The notes beneath the pieces were generated by a model. It ran no database searches, was not told where the DNA came from, and saw only the letters and a list, made by a program, of their open reading frames with translations. From CAWAYR01 sp050250955 (GTDB lineage: Bacteria; Acidobacteriota; Vicinamibacteria; Vicinamibacterales; UBA2999), in the NCBI GenBank assembly GCA_050250955.1, contig JBFWNR010000004.1:248001-312000 (forward strand): a DNA stretch of 64,000 bases, written 5' to 3'. Below are positions 25,917 to 34,265 of this stretch, one piece after another. Made by a program: the position numbers and the translations under genes. Every line of letters starts with the position of its first letter. Within the stretch, counting starts at the first letter, position 1.

Positions 25917-26621
25917 ATGACCGACGTGCACGCCTATTGCCGTGCGGTCGAGGCCCACCTGTGCCGTCGGAACGGTGGCCACCTGATCCGGATCGTCGGC
26001 CCGGCCTTCGACGTCGTGCGCGAGTGGGCGTCCGCCGGCATCCCGTTGACGGTGGCGTGCGCCGGCATCGACCGTACCGCGGCGCGCGTGGCCCGCCGCG
26101 CCGGCCGGCCGCGTCCGCTGCGCGTCGAGTTCTGCGCCGCCGACGTCTTCGATACCTACGACGAGTGGGCCAGGGCCGTGGGCTCGGCCGGGATTCCGAC
26201 CGCGACGACCGCGGTGCCGCCGGTGACGTCACGCCGGTCGACGCTCGGCCAGCACATCGACCGGGTCGTCGCCCAGCTGAGCGCCATCCGCGACAGCCAG
26301 CGCGGCACCGGGCCGCTCGGCGTGGCGCTCGAGACGACGCTGACGGCGCTCGATGGCTTGCGCGCCACGGCGTCGGCGGCCCGCGGCGCGGCCCGCGAGC
26401 GACTCGTGGCCGACCTGTCGGCTCTGGACACGGCGCTGACCGCGGCCGCCCTCGAGTCGGTCGGGGCGACCGGCCGGGCCGAGGCTCGCCGCGACGCCGA
26501 GGCCGAACTCGCCGCATATCGCGGCCGCCTCAGCGCCGCGCAGTGGGAAGCGGCGGCGAAGGCCGCGAGTACCCGGCTGGTACGTCTGCGCCTCGGCCTG
26601 CCGCAGGTCGGCTACGAATGA
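25917..26621 (+). CDS. Conserved-looking protein of unknown function
   Basis: I do not recognise this 234-aa protein. The N-terminal 100 residues look compact, with AYCRAVEAHLCRRNGGHLIR near the start and two more Cys at residues 45 and about 70. From about residue 110 it is helical, Ala/Arg-rich and probably coiled (AQLSAIRDSQRG, then several heptad-like stretches to about 210). No signal peptide or membrane segment is present. Charge and length suggest a cytoplasmic protein, possibly nucleic-acid-associated, but that is a guess. Its ATG follows a GGGGGCGGCG stretch after birA, and its stop overlaps the methyltransferase start (ATGA). Confidence 0.75.
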   Translation: MTDVHAYCRAVEAHLCRRNGGHLIRIVGPAFDVVREWASAGIPLTVACAGIDRTAARVARRAGRPRPLRVEFCAADVFDTYDEWARAVGSAGIPTATTAVPPVTSRRSTLGQHIDRVVAQLSAIRDSQRGTGPLGVALETTLTALDGLRATASAARGAARERLVADLSALDTALTAAALESVGATGRAEARRDAEAELAAYRGRLSAAQWEAAAKAASTRLVRLRLGLPQVGYE

Positions 26622-27880
26622 CGATGCGGCCCGGGGCCCTCGTGTGCCTCGACATCGAGCGGGCCGCCGTCGGCGGGCGGATGATCGCCCGCGACGGCGG
26701 GCGGGTCGTGCTGGTCCGGGGGGCGATTCCTGGCGAACGGGTCGAGGCGCGCATCGAACGGGTTCAGCGCCAGGTGGCCTTCGCGGACACCGTGCGCGTC
26801 CTGGTCCCGTCGCCCGACCGGATCCCCGTGCCGGCCGGCCTCGCCTCGGCCGGGCAGCTGCTGGCGCACGTCGCCGACCCCCGGCAACGGCTCTTGAAGG
26901 CCGAGATGATCGCCGACGCCCTGCGGCGGATCGGCAAGATCGCGCTCGACCATCCCGTCGAGGTGCTGGGTGGCCCGTCCGACGGCTACCGGACCCGTGC
27001 CCGCGCCCATGTCCGCGGCGGCGCGGTGGGGTTCTACGAGGACGGCACCCACCACCTCTGTGCGATCGGCCCGACGCGACAACTGTCGGCCGCCAGCGTC
27101 GAGATCCTCGAGCGGGTCGGACGTGCCGTGCACGACCACGCCCGCGGCATCGACGCCGAGATCGAGTGGGCGGAGAATGCCGCCGGGACCGAGCGCGCGG
27201 TGCACGTCACCCTGGCCGACCCCCGCGGCCTGGGCCCGATCGGATCGCTGCCGCCCGTCGACGGCGTGAACGGGGGCAGCGTCTCGGCGGCGGCGACGTC
27301 AGCGCCGGTGCGACGGCTCTGGGGCACGCCCCGGGTCATCGACCGGCTGCGCGTCGGCGCCGGCGAGGCGTTGGTCGGCCACGACGCCCGCGCCTTCTTT
27401 CAGGGCAACCGCTACCTGCTGCAGCCCCTCGTCGACGAGGTCGTGGGGCGGCTCGACGGGCCCGTCGTCGACCTCTACGCCGGCGTCGGGTTGTTCGCAG
27501 TCGGCGCGGCCGCCGCCGGTCATGTCGTCACCGCCGTCGAGGGCGAGGCGATCGCCGCCGCCGACCTGGCCGCCAACGCCGTTCCATGGCCGAACCTGAC
27601 GGTGGTCCACGCCGCGGTCGAGGCGCACCTCGCCAGCGCGCGGCCCGCGCTCGAGACGGCCATCGTCGACCCGCCGCGCTCCGGGCTGTCGGGGGAAGCC
27701 CTCGCCGGGGTGCTGGCCTGGCGGCCGGCGCGGCTGGTCTACGTCTCCTGCGATCCGGCGACGCTGGCCCGCGACCTGCGCCGGTGTCTCGATGCCGGCT
27801 ATCGCCTCGAGCGGGTGCGCGGCGTCGACCTGTTTCCGCGCACCGGACACGTCGAGGCGGTCGTCACGCTGGTGTGCTGA
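26618..27880 (+). CDS. Class I SAM-dependent RNA (uracil-5-)-methyltransferase, TrmA/RumA family
   Basis: Methylates C5 of a uridine in rRNA or tRNA. It is 420 aa. A TRAM-like OB domain at residues 1-60 is followed by an RNA-binding insert. The catalytic part has FFQGNRYLLQPL, the SAM motif DLYAGVGLFA, DPPRSG and the nucleophile C378 in YVSCDPATLARD. In RumA-type enzymes a [4Fe-4S] cluster is held by a CGGC-type motif near residue 75. Here that region reads ASAGQLLAH, so the cluster ligands are gone although LKAEMIADALRRIG continues in register. The exact target is unknown. The 3' end overlaps the convergent amidotransferase gene by 17 bp. Confidence 0.88.
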   Translation: MTMRPGALVCLDIERAAVGGRMIARDGGRVVLVRGAIPGERVEARIERVQRQVAFADTVRVLVPSPDRIPVPAGLASAGQLLAHVADPRQRLLKAEMIADALRRIGKIALDHPVEVLGGPSDGYRTRARAHVRGGAVGFYEDGTHHLCAIGPTRQLSAASVEILERVGRAVHDHARGIDAEIEWAENAAGTERAVHVTLADPRGLGPIGSLPPVDGVNGGSVSAAATSAPVRRLWGTPRVIDRLRVGAGEALVGHDARAFFQGNRYLLQPLVDEVVGRLDGPVVDLYAGVGLFAVGAAAAGHVVTAVEGEAIAAADLAANAVPWPNLTVVHAAVEAHLASARPALETAIVDPPRSGLSGEALAGVLAWRPARLVYVSCDPATLARDLRRCLDAGYRLERVRGVDLFPRTGHVEAVVTLVC

Positions 27881-28568
27881 CCTGACGCGCGGCGCGGGCG
27901 GCCTCGACGAAGCCCTCGAAGAGCGGCCGGAACTCGCCGGTCCGCCAGAAGTTCTCCGGATGCCATTGCACGCCGAGGCAGAAGCGGGCCGCCGGGCGCT
28001 CCAGGGCCTCGATGACCCCGTCGGGGGCGGTGGCCGTCACTTCGAGTCCGTCGCCGAGGTGGCGGACCGCCTGGTGGTGCCGGCTGTTCACCTGACAGCT
28101 CTCGCCGTCTTCGAGCTCGTCGTGCATCAGCGCCGCCAGGCGCGACGTCGGCGCGATCCACACCTCGTGGGCCAGGGCATAGCGCGGCTCGGCCACGGTG
28201 TGCACCAGGGCGCCGTTGACCTCGCTGGGGATGTCCTGGACCAGGTCGCCGCCGCAGGCGACGTTCAGCACCTGCATGCCACGGCAGATGGCCAGCACCG
28301 GCAGATCGGCGGCCATGGCCGCCCGCACCAGGGCAATGTCGTAGGCATCGCGACCGGGTTCCGCGGCGACGTAGGTCGGGTGGGCGTTGGCGCCGTACAA
28401 CGCCGGATCGACGTCGCCGCCGCCCGGCAGCAGCACGCCGTCGACGCGGGTGACGACCGCGTCCGGGGCGTCGCCCGGCGACAACTCCAGCACGTCGGCC
28501 CCGGCTCGGCGGATCGACTCGACGTAGTCGGTCATCTGGCGGCAGGGCGCGATCGCGATGGTGGGCAT
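27864..28568 (-). CDS. Class I glutamine amidotransferase-like hydrolase, PuuD type
   Basis: A 234-aa gamma-glutamyl hydrolase of the PuuD/peptidase C26 family. The catalytic Cys is in LAICRGMQVLNVACGG and a late His in LGVQWHPENFW completes the triad; NSRHHQAV is also conserved in the group. LLPGGGDVDPALYG is the oxyanion segment. A role in gamma-glutamyl-GABA breakdown (polyamine catabolism) fits the family, but no other puu gene is present. It lies 12 bp downstream of argS on the same strand, and its 3' end runs 17 bp into the convergent methyltransferase gene. Confidence 0.92.
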   Translation of the reverse strand: MPTIAIAPCRQMTDYVESIRRAGADVLELSPGDAPDAVVTRVDGVLLPGGGDVDPALYGANAHPTYVAAEPGRDAYDIALVRAAMAADLPVLAICRGMQVLNVACGGDLVQDIPSEVNGALVHTVAEPRYALAHEVWIAPTSRLAALMHDELEDGESCQVNSRHHQAVRHLGDGLEVTATAPDGVIEALERPAARFCLGVQWHPENFWRTGEFRPLFEGFVEAARAARQVSTPA

Positions 28569-28580
28569 GGCCCGAGTGTC

Positions 28581-30584
28581 CTACATCCGGGCCGGCACGT
28601 CGATGCCCATCACGCCGAGGGCGGTCGTGAGCTGGCGGCGGACGTAGGCGACCGCCGCCGCGCGCCACAGCCGCACGTCCCGGCGCTCTTCGGCGAGGAT
28701 CGGCGCGGCGTGATAGACGGCGTTGAAGCCCTGGGCCAGGCCGAAGGCGAACTTGGCCAGCACGGCGAGCTCGAGCGTGCGGACCGCGGTGTCGATGGCG
28801 TCGTCGAGGCGGCCGGCGTCGAGGACGAGGTCCCAGAGCCGGTCGGCGTGCTCGTCGTCGGTGAGCGCCCGCGGCGGCTCGTCGGCCAGGGCGGCAATGA
28901 CGCCGCCCTCGTCGACGCCGTCGCGATCGTGCAGCTTCTGCAGGATGTTGCGGGCCCGCACCGCGGCGTACTGCAGGTAGGGACCGCTCTCGCCCTCGAA
29001 GCTGAGTGCCTCGTCGATGTCGAAGGCGATGACCTTGGTGCGTGAGTACTTCACCATGAAGTAGCGCACCGCAGCGACGCCGATCTGCTCGGCCGTACGC
29101 CGGGCATCGGCGGGCGCCAGATCGGGGTTGCGCCGGGTGACCTCACCGGCGGCGTTGTCGACGAGACGGTCGAGCAGGTCGTCGGCCTTGACGCCGGTGC
29201 CTTTGCGGCCCGAGACCTCGACGAAGGGGCGCCGGGCCTCGTCGGAGTCGGGCGGCGGGGCGAACCCGAACACCCGGGCGGTGGCGTGTGACAGCGCCAC
29301 CATCTCGTAGGCGTAGTGGGTGTGACGGGCCGCCTCGGCCGGGTGACCGGCGGCGGCCAGCGCCTGCTTGAGCAGCTGCTGCAGGTAGGCCTGGCGCACG
29401 TCGATCACGTTGTAGGTGGTGTCGGCGGCGCCGAAGGCCGGGTGCGGGGTGACTGCCAGCGCCTCCAGGCTCGTCGTCGCCCACAGCGGCCGGCCGTCGG
29501 CGTGTTCGGCGAAGTGTCGATAGTGGAAGTCGTGGCCGAGCAGGCCGAGCTTCCAGAACTGGTAGGCCATGTCCTTGCCGACATAGGTCACCGTGCCGTT
29601 GGAGCGGACGATGACCTTTTCGCGCGGCTCGTCGTCATCGGCAGCGGCGCCCTCCTCGGCGCCGGACGCCGTGTCGGCGTCCTCGATGCGCATCACCCAG
29701 CAGCCCGCCAGCGTGCCTTCGGACTGGAGGAACACGGCGCCGGACGCCTGCAGGCGTTCGAAGGCGCGCGCCCAGAAACGCATCCGCAGGATGTCGCCCT
29801 CCCAGGTCAGCAGGTCGTAGTCGATGCCGAGCCGCGCCATCGTCACCAGGTGCGTGCGGACGATGCGGTCGGCGATGAAGGCGCCGATTGACGCGGTGGG
29901 CTCGTCGCCGTGCTCGATCTCGTGCAGGGTCGAGGCGCGTATCGCCAGACGGGCGGCATCGGCTTCGTACCACTCGGTGACGCGGGCGTAAAGATCCCAG
30001 CAGTAGTAGTCGAAGCGGGTCGAGTCGGCGAGTTGCCGGACCGCCTCGAGGTCGAGACCCTCGAGATGGCGCACGCCGACGACGACATCGGCCACCTGCA
30101 CGCCGGTGTCGTCGATGTAGTTCTGGACCTCGACCTGGCGTCCGGCATGGCGGAGGGCCCGCACGAGCGTGTCGCCCAGGCAGGCATTGCGCAGGTGGCC
30201 GATGTGGGCTGCCTTGTTCGGGTTGATGGCCGTGTGTTCGACGATGGTCTTGCCGCGGGGGGGCGGCGGAGGGACGATCGAGCCGTCGAGCCGGCGACGC
30301 AGAAACGCGCCCCGGTCGAGGAAGACGTTCAGATAGCCGTTGGGCGCGGCATCGACCCGCGCCACGCCGTCGATGGGCCCCAGCGCCGCGGCGAGGTCCA
30401 CGGCGATGGCCCGTGGCGCCTTCCGCAGGGTCCGCGCCAGGGTGAAGGCCACCGGACAGCCCAGGTCGCCGAGCGCGCGGGACGGGGGAACCTCGATCGG
30501 GATGTCGTCGACGTGGACGTCGAAGGCGGAGCGGAGGGCGGCCCGGATCGCGGTCCGCAGCCGGTCGTGCAGGGGCAGCACCAT
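28581..30584 (-). CDS. argS: Arginyl-tRNA synthetase
   Basis: Class I synthetase that charges tRNA-Arg, 667 aa. The N-terminal additional domain (ALGDLGCPVAFTLAR) is followed by the HIGH-type motif in NPNKAAHIGHLRNACLGD. The second signature is the ArgRS form without classical KMSKS (EVSGRKGTGVKADDLLD). The C-terminal DALR domain includes SGPYLQYAAVRARN. It is about 80-100 residues longer than average, partly from an acidic insert (ASGAEEGAAADDDEPRE) before the VIVRSNGTVTYVGKD segment. TAGGAT lies 9 nt upstream of the ATG, so the message may be leaderless. Confidence 0.95.
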   Translation of the reverse strand: MVLPLHDRLRTAIRAALRSAFDVHVDDIPIEVPPSRALGDLGCPVAFTLARTLRKAPRAIAVDLAAALGPIDGVARVDAAPNGYLNVFLDRGAFLRRRLDGSIVPPPPPRGKTIVEHTAINPNKAAHIGHLRNACLGDTLVRALRHAGRQVEVQNYIDDTGVQVADVVVGVRHLEGLDLEAVRQLADSTRFDYYCWDLYARVTEWYEADAARLAIRASTLHEIEHGDEPTASIGAFIADRIVRTHLVTMARLGIDYDLLTWEGDILRMRFWARAFERLQASGAVFLQSEGTLAGCWVMRIEDADTASGAEEGAAADDDEPREKVIVRSNGTVTYVGKDMAYQFWKLGLLGHDFHYRHFAEHADGRPLWATTSLEALAVTPHPAFGAADTTYNVIDVRQAYLQQLLKQALAAAGHPAEAARHTHYAYEMVALSHATARVFGFAPPPDSDEARRPFVEVSGRKGTGVKADDLLDRLVDNAAGEVTRRNPDLAPADARRTAEQIGVAAVRYFMVKYSRTKVIAFDIDEALSFEGESGPYLQYAAVRARNILQKLHDRDGVDEGGVIAALADEPPRALTDDEHADRLWDLVLDAGRLDDAIDTAVRTLELAVLAKFAFGLAQGFNAVYHAAPILAEERRDVRLWRAAAVAYVRRQLTTALGVMGIDVPARM

Positions 30585-30593
30585 GTGGGCACG

Positions 30594-30599
30594 ATCCTA
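30594..30599 (-). promoter_or_regulatory. -10-like box TAGGAT before argS
   Basis: On the minus strand TAGGAT is separated from the argS ATG by 9 nt, the same geometry as the other candidate leaderless starts. No -35 box is evident. Confidence 0.3.
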
Positions 30600-30669
30600 C
30601 CCTCCGGCGCGCGCCGCCGTCGACGGCGCCACGCGTGGACAGCCCCGCGCGGCGTGGGATAGGCTCTCG

Positions 30670-31281
30670 TCACTGCCGCGACGGCGTGAGCCCGCCGATC
30701 CGGCGGGCGTGCGCGTAGTCGTCCGGTGTATTCACGTTGCAGAGCAGCGTCCCGTCCGGATCCAGCGGTGCGAGCGCGGCGTCGTCGAGCGCCGCGACGT
30801 CGAGCGTCGAAACCGCCGCGACGACGCGGCGTTCTCCCGACGCCAGGGCGTCGTGCAACCGCCGCGCCGAGCGGCGCGCGTACGCCGCCGCCAGCGGATG
30901 CCAGCCAGCGGCCGCCGTGTGCGGCACCGCCGCGTCATGGGTCCCGATCCGGTCGAGCAGGGCCAGGGCGAAGGCCGCGGTCAGGAACGGCATGTCGCCG
31001 GCGACGACCACCACGACGTCGGTCGTCGCGGCGTCGAGCGCGGTGAACAGGGCACCGAGCGCTCCGCCGTCGGCGACGCGATCGGCCACCACGTCGAGGC
31101 CGGAGGGCGGCAGATCGGTGCCGGACGGGGCGATGAGCCGTGGCACCACGCCGAGGGCGGCGAATACGGCCTGCTGGCGGCCGAGAATCGTCGTCCCGCC
31201 GACGTCGAGCCACGGCTTGGGACGGCCGCCAAGGCGGCGTGAGCGGCCGCCGACGAGAATCGCTGCCGACCAGGTGGTCAT
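30670..31281 (-). CDS. mobA: Molybdenum cofactor guanylyltransferase
   Basis: Adds GMP to molybdopterin to form the guanine dinucleotide cofactor. It is 203 aa. The nucleotide-binding signature is ILVGGRSRRLGGRPKPWL at residues 8-25. VVVVAGDMPFL holds the metal-binding Asp, and CNVNTPDDY near the C-terminus is typical of the family. No other molybdopterin genes are in the window. Its ATG is only 21 bp from the divergent ATG at 31303, so any -35 elements lie inside the opposite gene. Confidence 0.9.
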   Translation of the reverse strand: MTTWSAAILVGGRSRRLGGRPKPWLDVGGTTILGRQQAVFAALGVVPRLIAPSGTDLPPSGLDVVADRVADGGALGALFTALDAATTDVVVVVAGDMPFLTAAFALALLDRIGTHDAAVPHTAAAGWHPLAAAYARRSARRLHDALASGERRVVAAVSTLDVAALDDAALAPLDPDGTLLCNVNTPDDYAHARRIGGLTPSRQ

Positions 31282-31302
31282 GCCGCGTCGTACGGTACCA
31301 GA

Positions 31303-31926
31303 ATGAGCGGGCGGCCGCGGCGCGGCGACGACGGCGTGGGCCGCCTGCTGGTGGTCAGCCTGCACCAGGCGATCGGCGAGGTGCTGCCGCAGCGCCTGGA
31401 GTACTACGAGCACTGGCTGGGACCGATGGGTTTCAAGGACGGCCGCAGCGGCCTGGCCCCGTTGGGCGCGGTGCTGAGCTTTCTGCGGCAGGAAGGACGT
31501 GAGGTGTACGACGGGGTCATGACCCGCGCCGGCCACGCCTCGGCTGACTGGTATCTCGCCGAGCGGGCGGCCAGCGCCCGCGTCGCCCGGGCCCTTCCGA
31601 CCGGCTGGTGTCGTCGGCTGGCACTGGCGCGCAGCCGCAGGCTGGTGCGGGCGGCCTTCGACCCGGCGCGGGCTCGAGTCCGGGTGCGACGTGGACGCGG
31701 CCGAATCGATGTCGAGGGATCGATCTTCTGCGCGTTGCGCGAACCCTGGCCGTGGCCGACCTGCACCTACTTCTCGGCGGCCGTCGAGCGCCACCTTGCG
31801 CTGTCCGGCGCCGACGCCGCGGTGGTGATCGCGCAGTGCCGGGCGACCGGCGCCGGGTCGTGCCACCTCGACGTCACCTTCGGTGGCACGGCCGCCGCAC
31901 CGGCGGCTGACGCGGGGGCGCGGTGA
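31303..31926 (+). CDS. Protein with a V4R-like ligand-binding fold (tentative)
   Basis: The 207-aa protein is without a signal peptide. The C-terminal third (SIFCALREPWPWPTCTYF, then AQCRATGAGSCHLDVTF) resembles the end of V4R or heme-NO-binding-like domains, which carry a CxxxGxxxC pattern after a small-molecule pocket. The N-terminal part (LLVVSLHQAIGEVLPQRLEYYEHWL) is helical and could be the cap. The match is by pattern only. The gene is divergent from mobA and its stop overlaps the TPR gene start (GTGA), which links it to the envelope cluster that follows. Confidence 0.6.
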   Translation: MSGRPRRGDDGVGRLLVVSLHQAIGEVLPQRLEYYEHWLGPMGFKDGRSGLAPLGAVLSFLRQEGREVYDGVMTRAGHASADWYLAERAASARVARALPTGWCRRLALARSRRLVRAAFDPARARVRVRRGRGRIDVEGSIFCALREPWPWPTCTYFSAAVERHLALSGADAAVVIAQCRATGAGSCHLDVTFGGTAAAPAADAGAR

Positions 31927-33557
31927 GCGGGCCGGCCGGGCGGCGGCGGGCGGGCGCCGGCTGCGCCGCGGCGCTCGTGGCGCTGGCGTTGGCGGCGACG
32001 GCGGCGGGGCAGCCGCCGGCGAGCCCGCCGCGAACGCTGGTCGTGCCATTCGCTCTCGAGAAGTTCGATCCCAGGGTAGCGTGGCTCGGCGAAGGGACGG
32101 CCATCGGGATCACCGCTGCGCTGGCCGGCCGGGGCGTCGTGGTCGTCGAGCGCGAGGAACGTCTCGACGTGTTCGAGCGGCTGCAGCTGCCGCCGGCGGC
32201 GTCGCTGACACGGGCGACCATCATCAAGGTGGCCGAGCTGGTCGGCGCGTCGCGGGTGATCGTCGGACGCGTTGGTCTCAGCGGCACCAACGTGGCCATC
32301 GAGGCTCAGGTGCTGCACGTCGACAGCGCCCGGCTCGACGCGCCTCTCCGCATCGAGACTCCCGTCGGCGGACTGCTCGATGCCTATCGCGACCTGGCCG
32401 CCCGCGCCGCGCCGGGCCCGGCCGCCGTAGCGCCGTCGCCCCCGCTGGCGCCGTCGGTGCCGGCGTTCGAGCTCTACGTCCGCGGCCTCACCGCAGTGGC
32501 GGCTGACGCGCAGGAGCGCTTCCTTGTCCAGGCCATCGCCACCGCGCCAGGCTACGTCGACGCCCGACTGGCGCTGTGGAGCGCCAGAACGGCGCGCGGT
32601 GCACACGACGAAGCGGTGGTCGCTCTGGCGGATGTCCCGGCGACGGGGCCGCACGCCCTCGACCTCGGTATCCGGCGCGGGGCCTCGCTGCTGCACCTGC
32701 GCCGCTACGACGACGCCTTTGCAGTGCTGAAGGAGCACACCGCGACGGTGCCGTCGCCGGTCGCGGCCAACCTCCTCGGCGTCGTGCAGCTCCGCCGCGG
32801 GTCGACGCCGCAGACCGGGCGCGCCACCTACTTCTTCCACCAGGCCGCCGAGCTGGATCCCGACGATCCCGACTACTGCTTCAACCTGGGCTACGCCTAC
32901 TGGCTCGAGAAGGACGCGATGGCGGCCGCCTACTGGCTGCGGGAAGCGGTGCGTCGTGACCCGACCGACGGCGACGCCCATTTCGTGCTGGCGGCCGCCC
33001 TGGCCGCCAGCGGCGCCGGCACCGAGGCGGAGCGCGAACGCGAGCTGGCGCGCCGTCTGTCGGCGCGCTGGGAGGCCAGTGGCGGCGACGCCGCCCCCCC
33101 CCGCGGACTCGAACGTGTCAAGGATCGCGCATCGGCGGCGCAGTCGCCGGTCGAGACGCGGCTGCTCGCCGGCGCCCAGCGCGATCAACGCGAGGCGGCG
33201 GCCTTCCACCTCGAGACGGCGGAGCGCGCCTACGCCGCCGGCCGCGACCCCGAGACCATCCGCGAGGTGCAGCGCGCGCTGTATCTGGCGCCCTACGACG
33301 CCGGCGCCAACCTCCTCCTGGGGCGGGCCCTGGCCCGCAGCGGGCTGCTCCACGAAGCCGTCGATGCCGTGAAGATCGCGATCTGGAGCGCCGAGTCGCC
33401 CGAGGGGCACCTGGTGCTCGGCGACGTGCTGCTCCGGTTGCGCGACGTCGACGGGGCCGGGCGGGCCGCCGATCGCGCGCTCGCCCTGGCCCCCGACAGC
33501 GCCGCGGCGGCCGCCCTGGCGGCGCGGGTGCGCGCGGCGCGCTCCGGCGGCGCGTGA
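31923..33557 (+). CDS. Exported TPR-repeat protein
   Basis: The 544-aa protein has a signal peptide at residues 1-30 (Ala-rich, ending TAAGQ). Residues 38-150 resemble the N-terminal CsgG-like or FlgO-like fold seen in adenylate-cyclase-associated TPR proteins (LVVPFALEKFDPRVAWLGEG, VVVEREERLDVFERL). From about 170 to the end are degenerate tetratricopeptide repeats, the clearest at 295-345 (AAELDPDDPDYCFNLGYAYW) and 415-490. A run of nine C bases at 33094-33102 lies within the coding sequence. It probably organises a periplasmic complex. The GTG overlaps the stop of the V4R-like gene. Confidence 0.85.
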   Translation: MSGPAGRRRAGAGCAAALVALALAATAAGQPPASPPRTLVVPFALEKFDPRVAWLGEGTAIGITAALAGRGVVVVEREERLDVFERLQLPPAASLTRATIIKVAELVGASRVIVGRVGLSGTNVAIEAQVLHVDSARLDAPLRIETPVGGLLDAYRDLAARAAPGPAAVAPSPPLAPSVPAFELYVRGLTAVAADAQERFLVQAIATAPGYVDARLALWSARTARGAHDEAVVALADVPATGPHALDLGIRRGASLLHLRRYDDAFAVLKEHTATVPSPVAANLLGVVQLRRGSTPQTGRATYFFHQAAELDPDDPDYCFNLGYAYWLEKDAMAAAYWLREAVRRDPTDGDAHFVLAAALAASGAGTEAERERELARRLSARWEASGGDAAPPRGLERVKDRASAAQSPVETRLLAGAQRDQREAAAFHLETAERAYAAGRDPETIREVQRALYLAPYDAGANLLLGRALARSGLLHEAVDAVKIAIWSAESPEGHLVLGDVLLRLRDVDGAGRAADRALALAPDSAAAAALAARVRAARSGGA

Positions 33558-33563
33558 TACCAT
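33555..33563 (+). promoter_or_regulatory. Extended -10-like box TGATACCAT before the SPOR gene
   Basis: It overlaps the TGA stop of the TPR gene and lies 27 nt upstream of the SPOR ATG. The overlap with a stop codon makes chance more likely than for the other boxes. Confidence 0.25.
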
Positions 33564-33590
33564 CGCGGCAGTCCGGCTGCGCCCGGTGCG

Positions 33591-34265
33591 ATGCGCATGT
33601 CCACCGCTGACGAAGGGGTTCGCGAGATCCAGCTGAGCGGAAAACAGCTGGTCTTCCTGTTCATGGCCGTGACCGTCGTGTCGGTCGTGATCTTCCTGTG
33701 CGGTGTGCTCGTCGGCCGCGGCGTCCAGGCGGCGCCACCGCCAATGGTCGATGCCCCGGCGCTCGACGGTGGTGCGCCGGACGAGTCGCTGCCGCCAGTC
33801 ACCGATGTGGCGGCCGCCGACCAGCCGACGCCCGCCGGCGATGTCACGTTCCCGTCCCGGCTCCAAGACGACGCCCCACCGGCGGAGAAACTGGTGCCGC
33901 GCGCGGATCCAGCCAAGGCCGCCACGCCGCCTGCGGCCCCGGCTTCCACTGCCGCCGCGCCGCCGAAGACGTCGAGGGAACCGGCGCCCACCGCGGCGGC
34001 GCGGCCCACCGCCGGCATCCCAACCGAGCCCAAGGGCAACGGCTACGCCATCCAGGTCGCCGCGTTCACCGCCCGCGAGGAAGCCGAGACATTGGTCACG
34101 CGCCTGCTCGGCAAGGGCTACGCGGTGTTCCTGGTCACGCCGCAGGCCGGTCAGCCGGCGATGTTCCGGGTGCGGGTCGGCAAGTTTCAGCAGCGCGCCG
34201 AGGCCGAGCGCGTGGCCGCGCGACTCGAGCGCGAAGAGCAGTTCAAGCCCTGGATTACGCGCTAG
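33591..34265 (+). CDS. SPOR domain membrane protein
   Basis: The 224-aa protein has one transmembrane segment at about residues 18-44 and a Pro/Ala/Thr-rich periplasmic linker. A C-terminal SPOR domain spans about 145-224 (GYAIQVAAFTAREEAETLVTRL, FRVRVGKFQQRAEAERVAARL). SPOR domains bind denuded peptidoglycan strands at the division site, so a FtsN- or DedD-like division role is likely. ATG at 33591, with a second ATG at 33597. The gene ends inside the beginning of lnt, which is read in another frame. Confidence 0.9.
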   Translation: MRMSTADEGVREIQLSGKQLVFLFMAVTVVSVVIFLCGVLVGRGVQAAPPPMVDAPALDGGAPDESLPPVTDVAAADQPTPAGDVTFPSRLQDDAPPAEKLVPRADPAKAATPPAAPASTAAAPPKTSREPAPTAAARPTAGIPTEPKGNGYAIQVAAFTAREEAETLVTRLLGKGYAVFLVTPQAGQPAMFRVRVGKFQQRAEAERVAARLEREEQFKPWITR

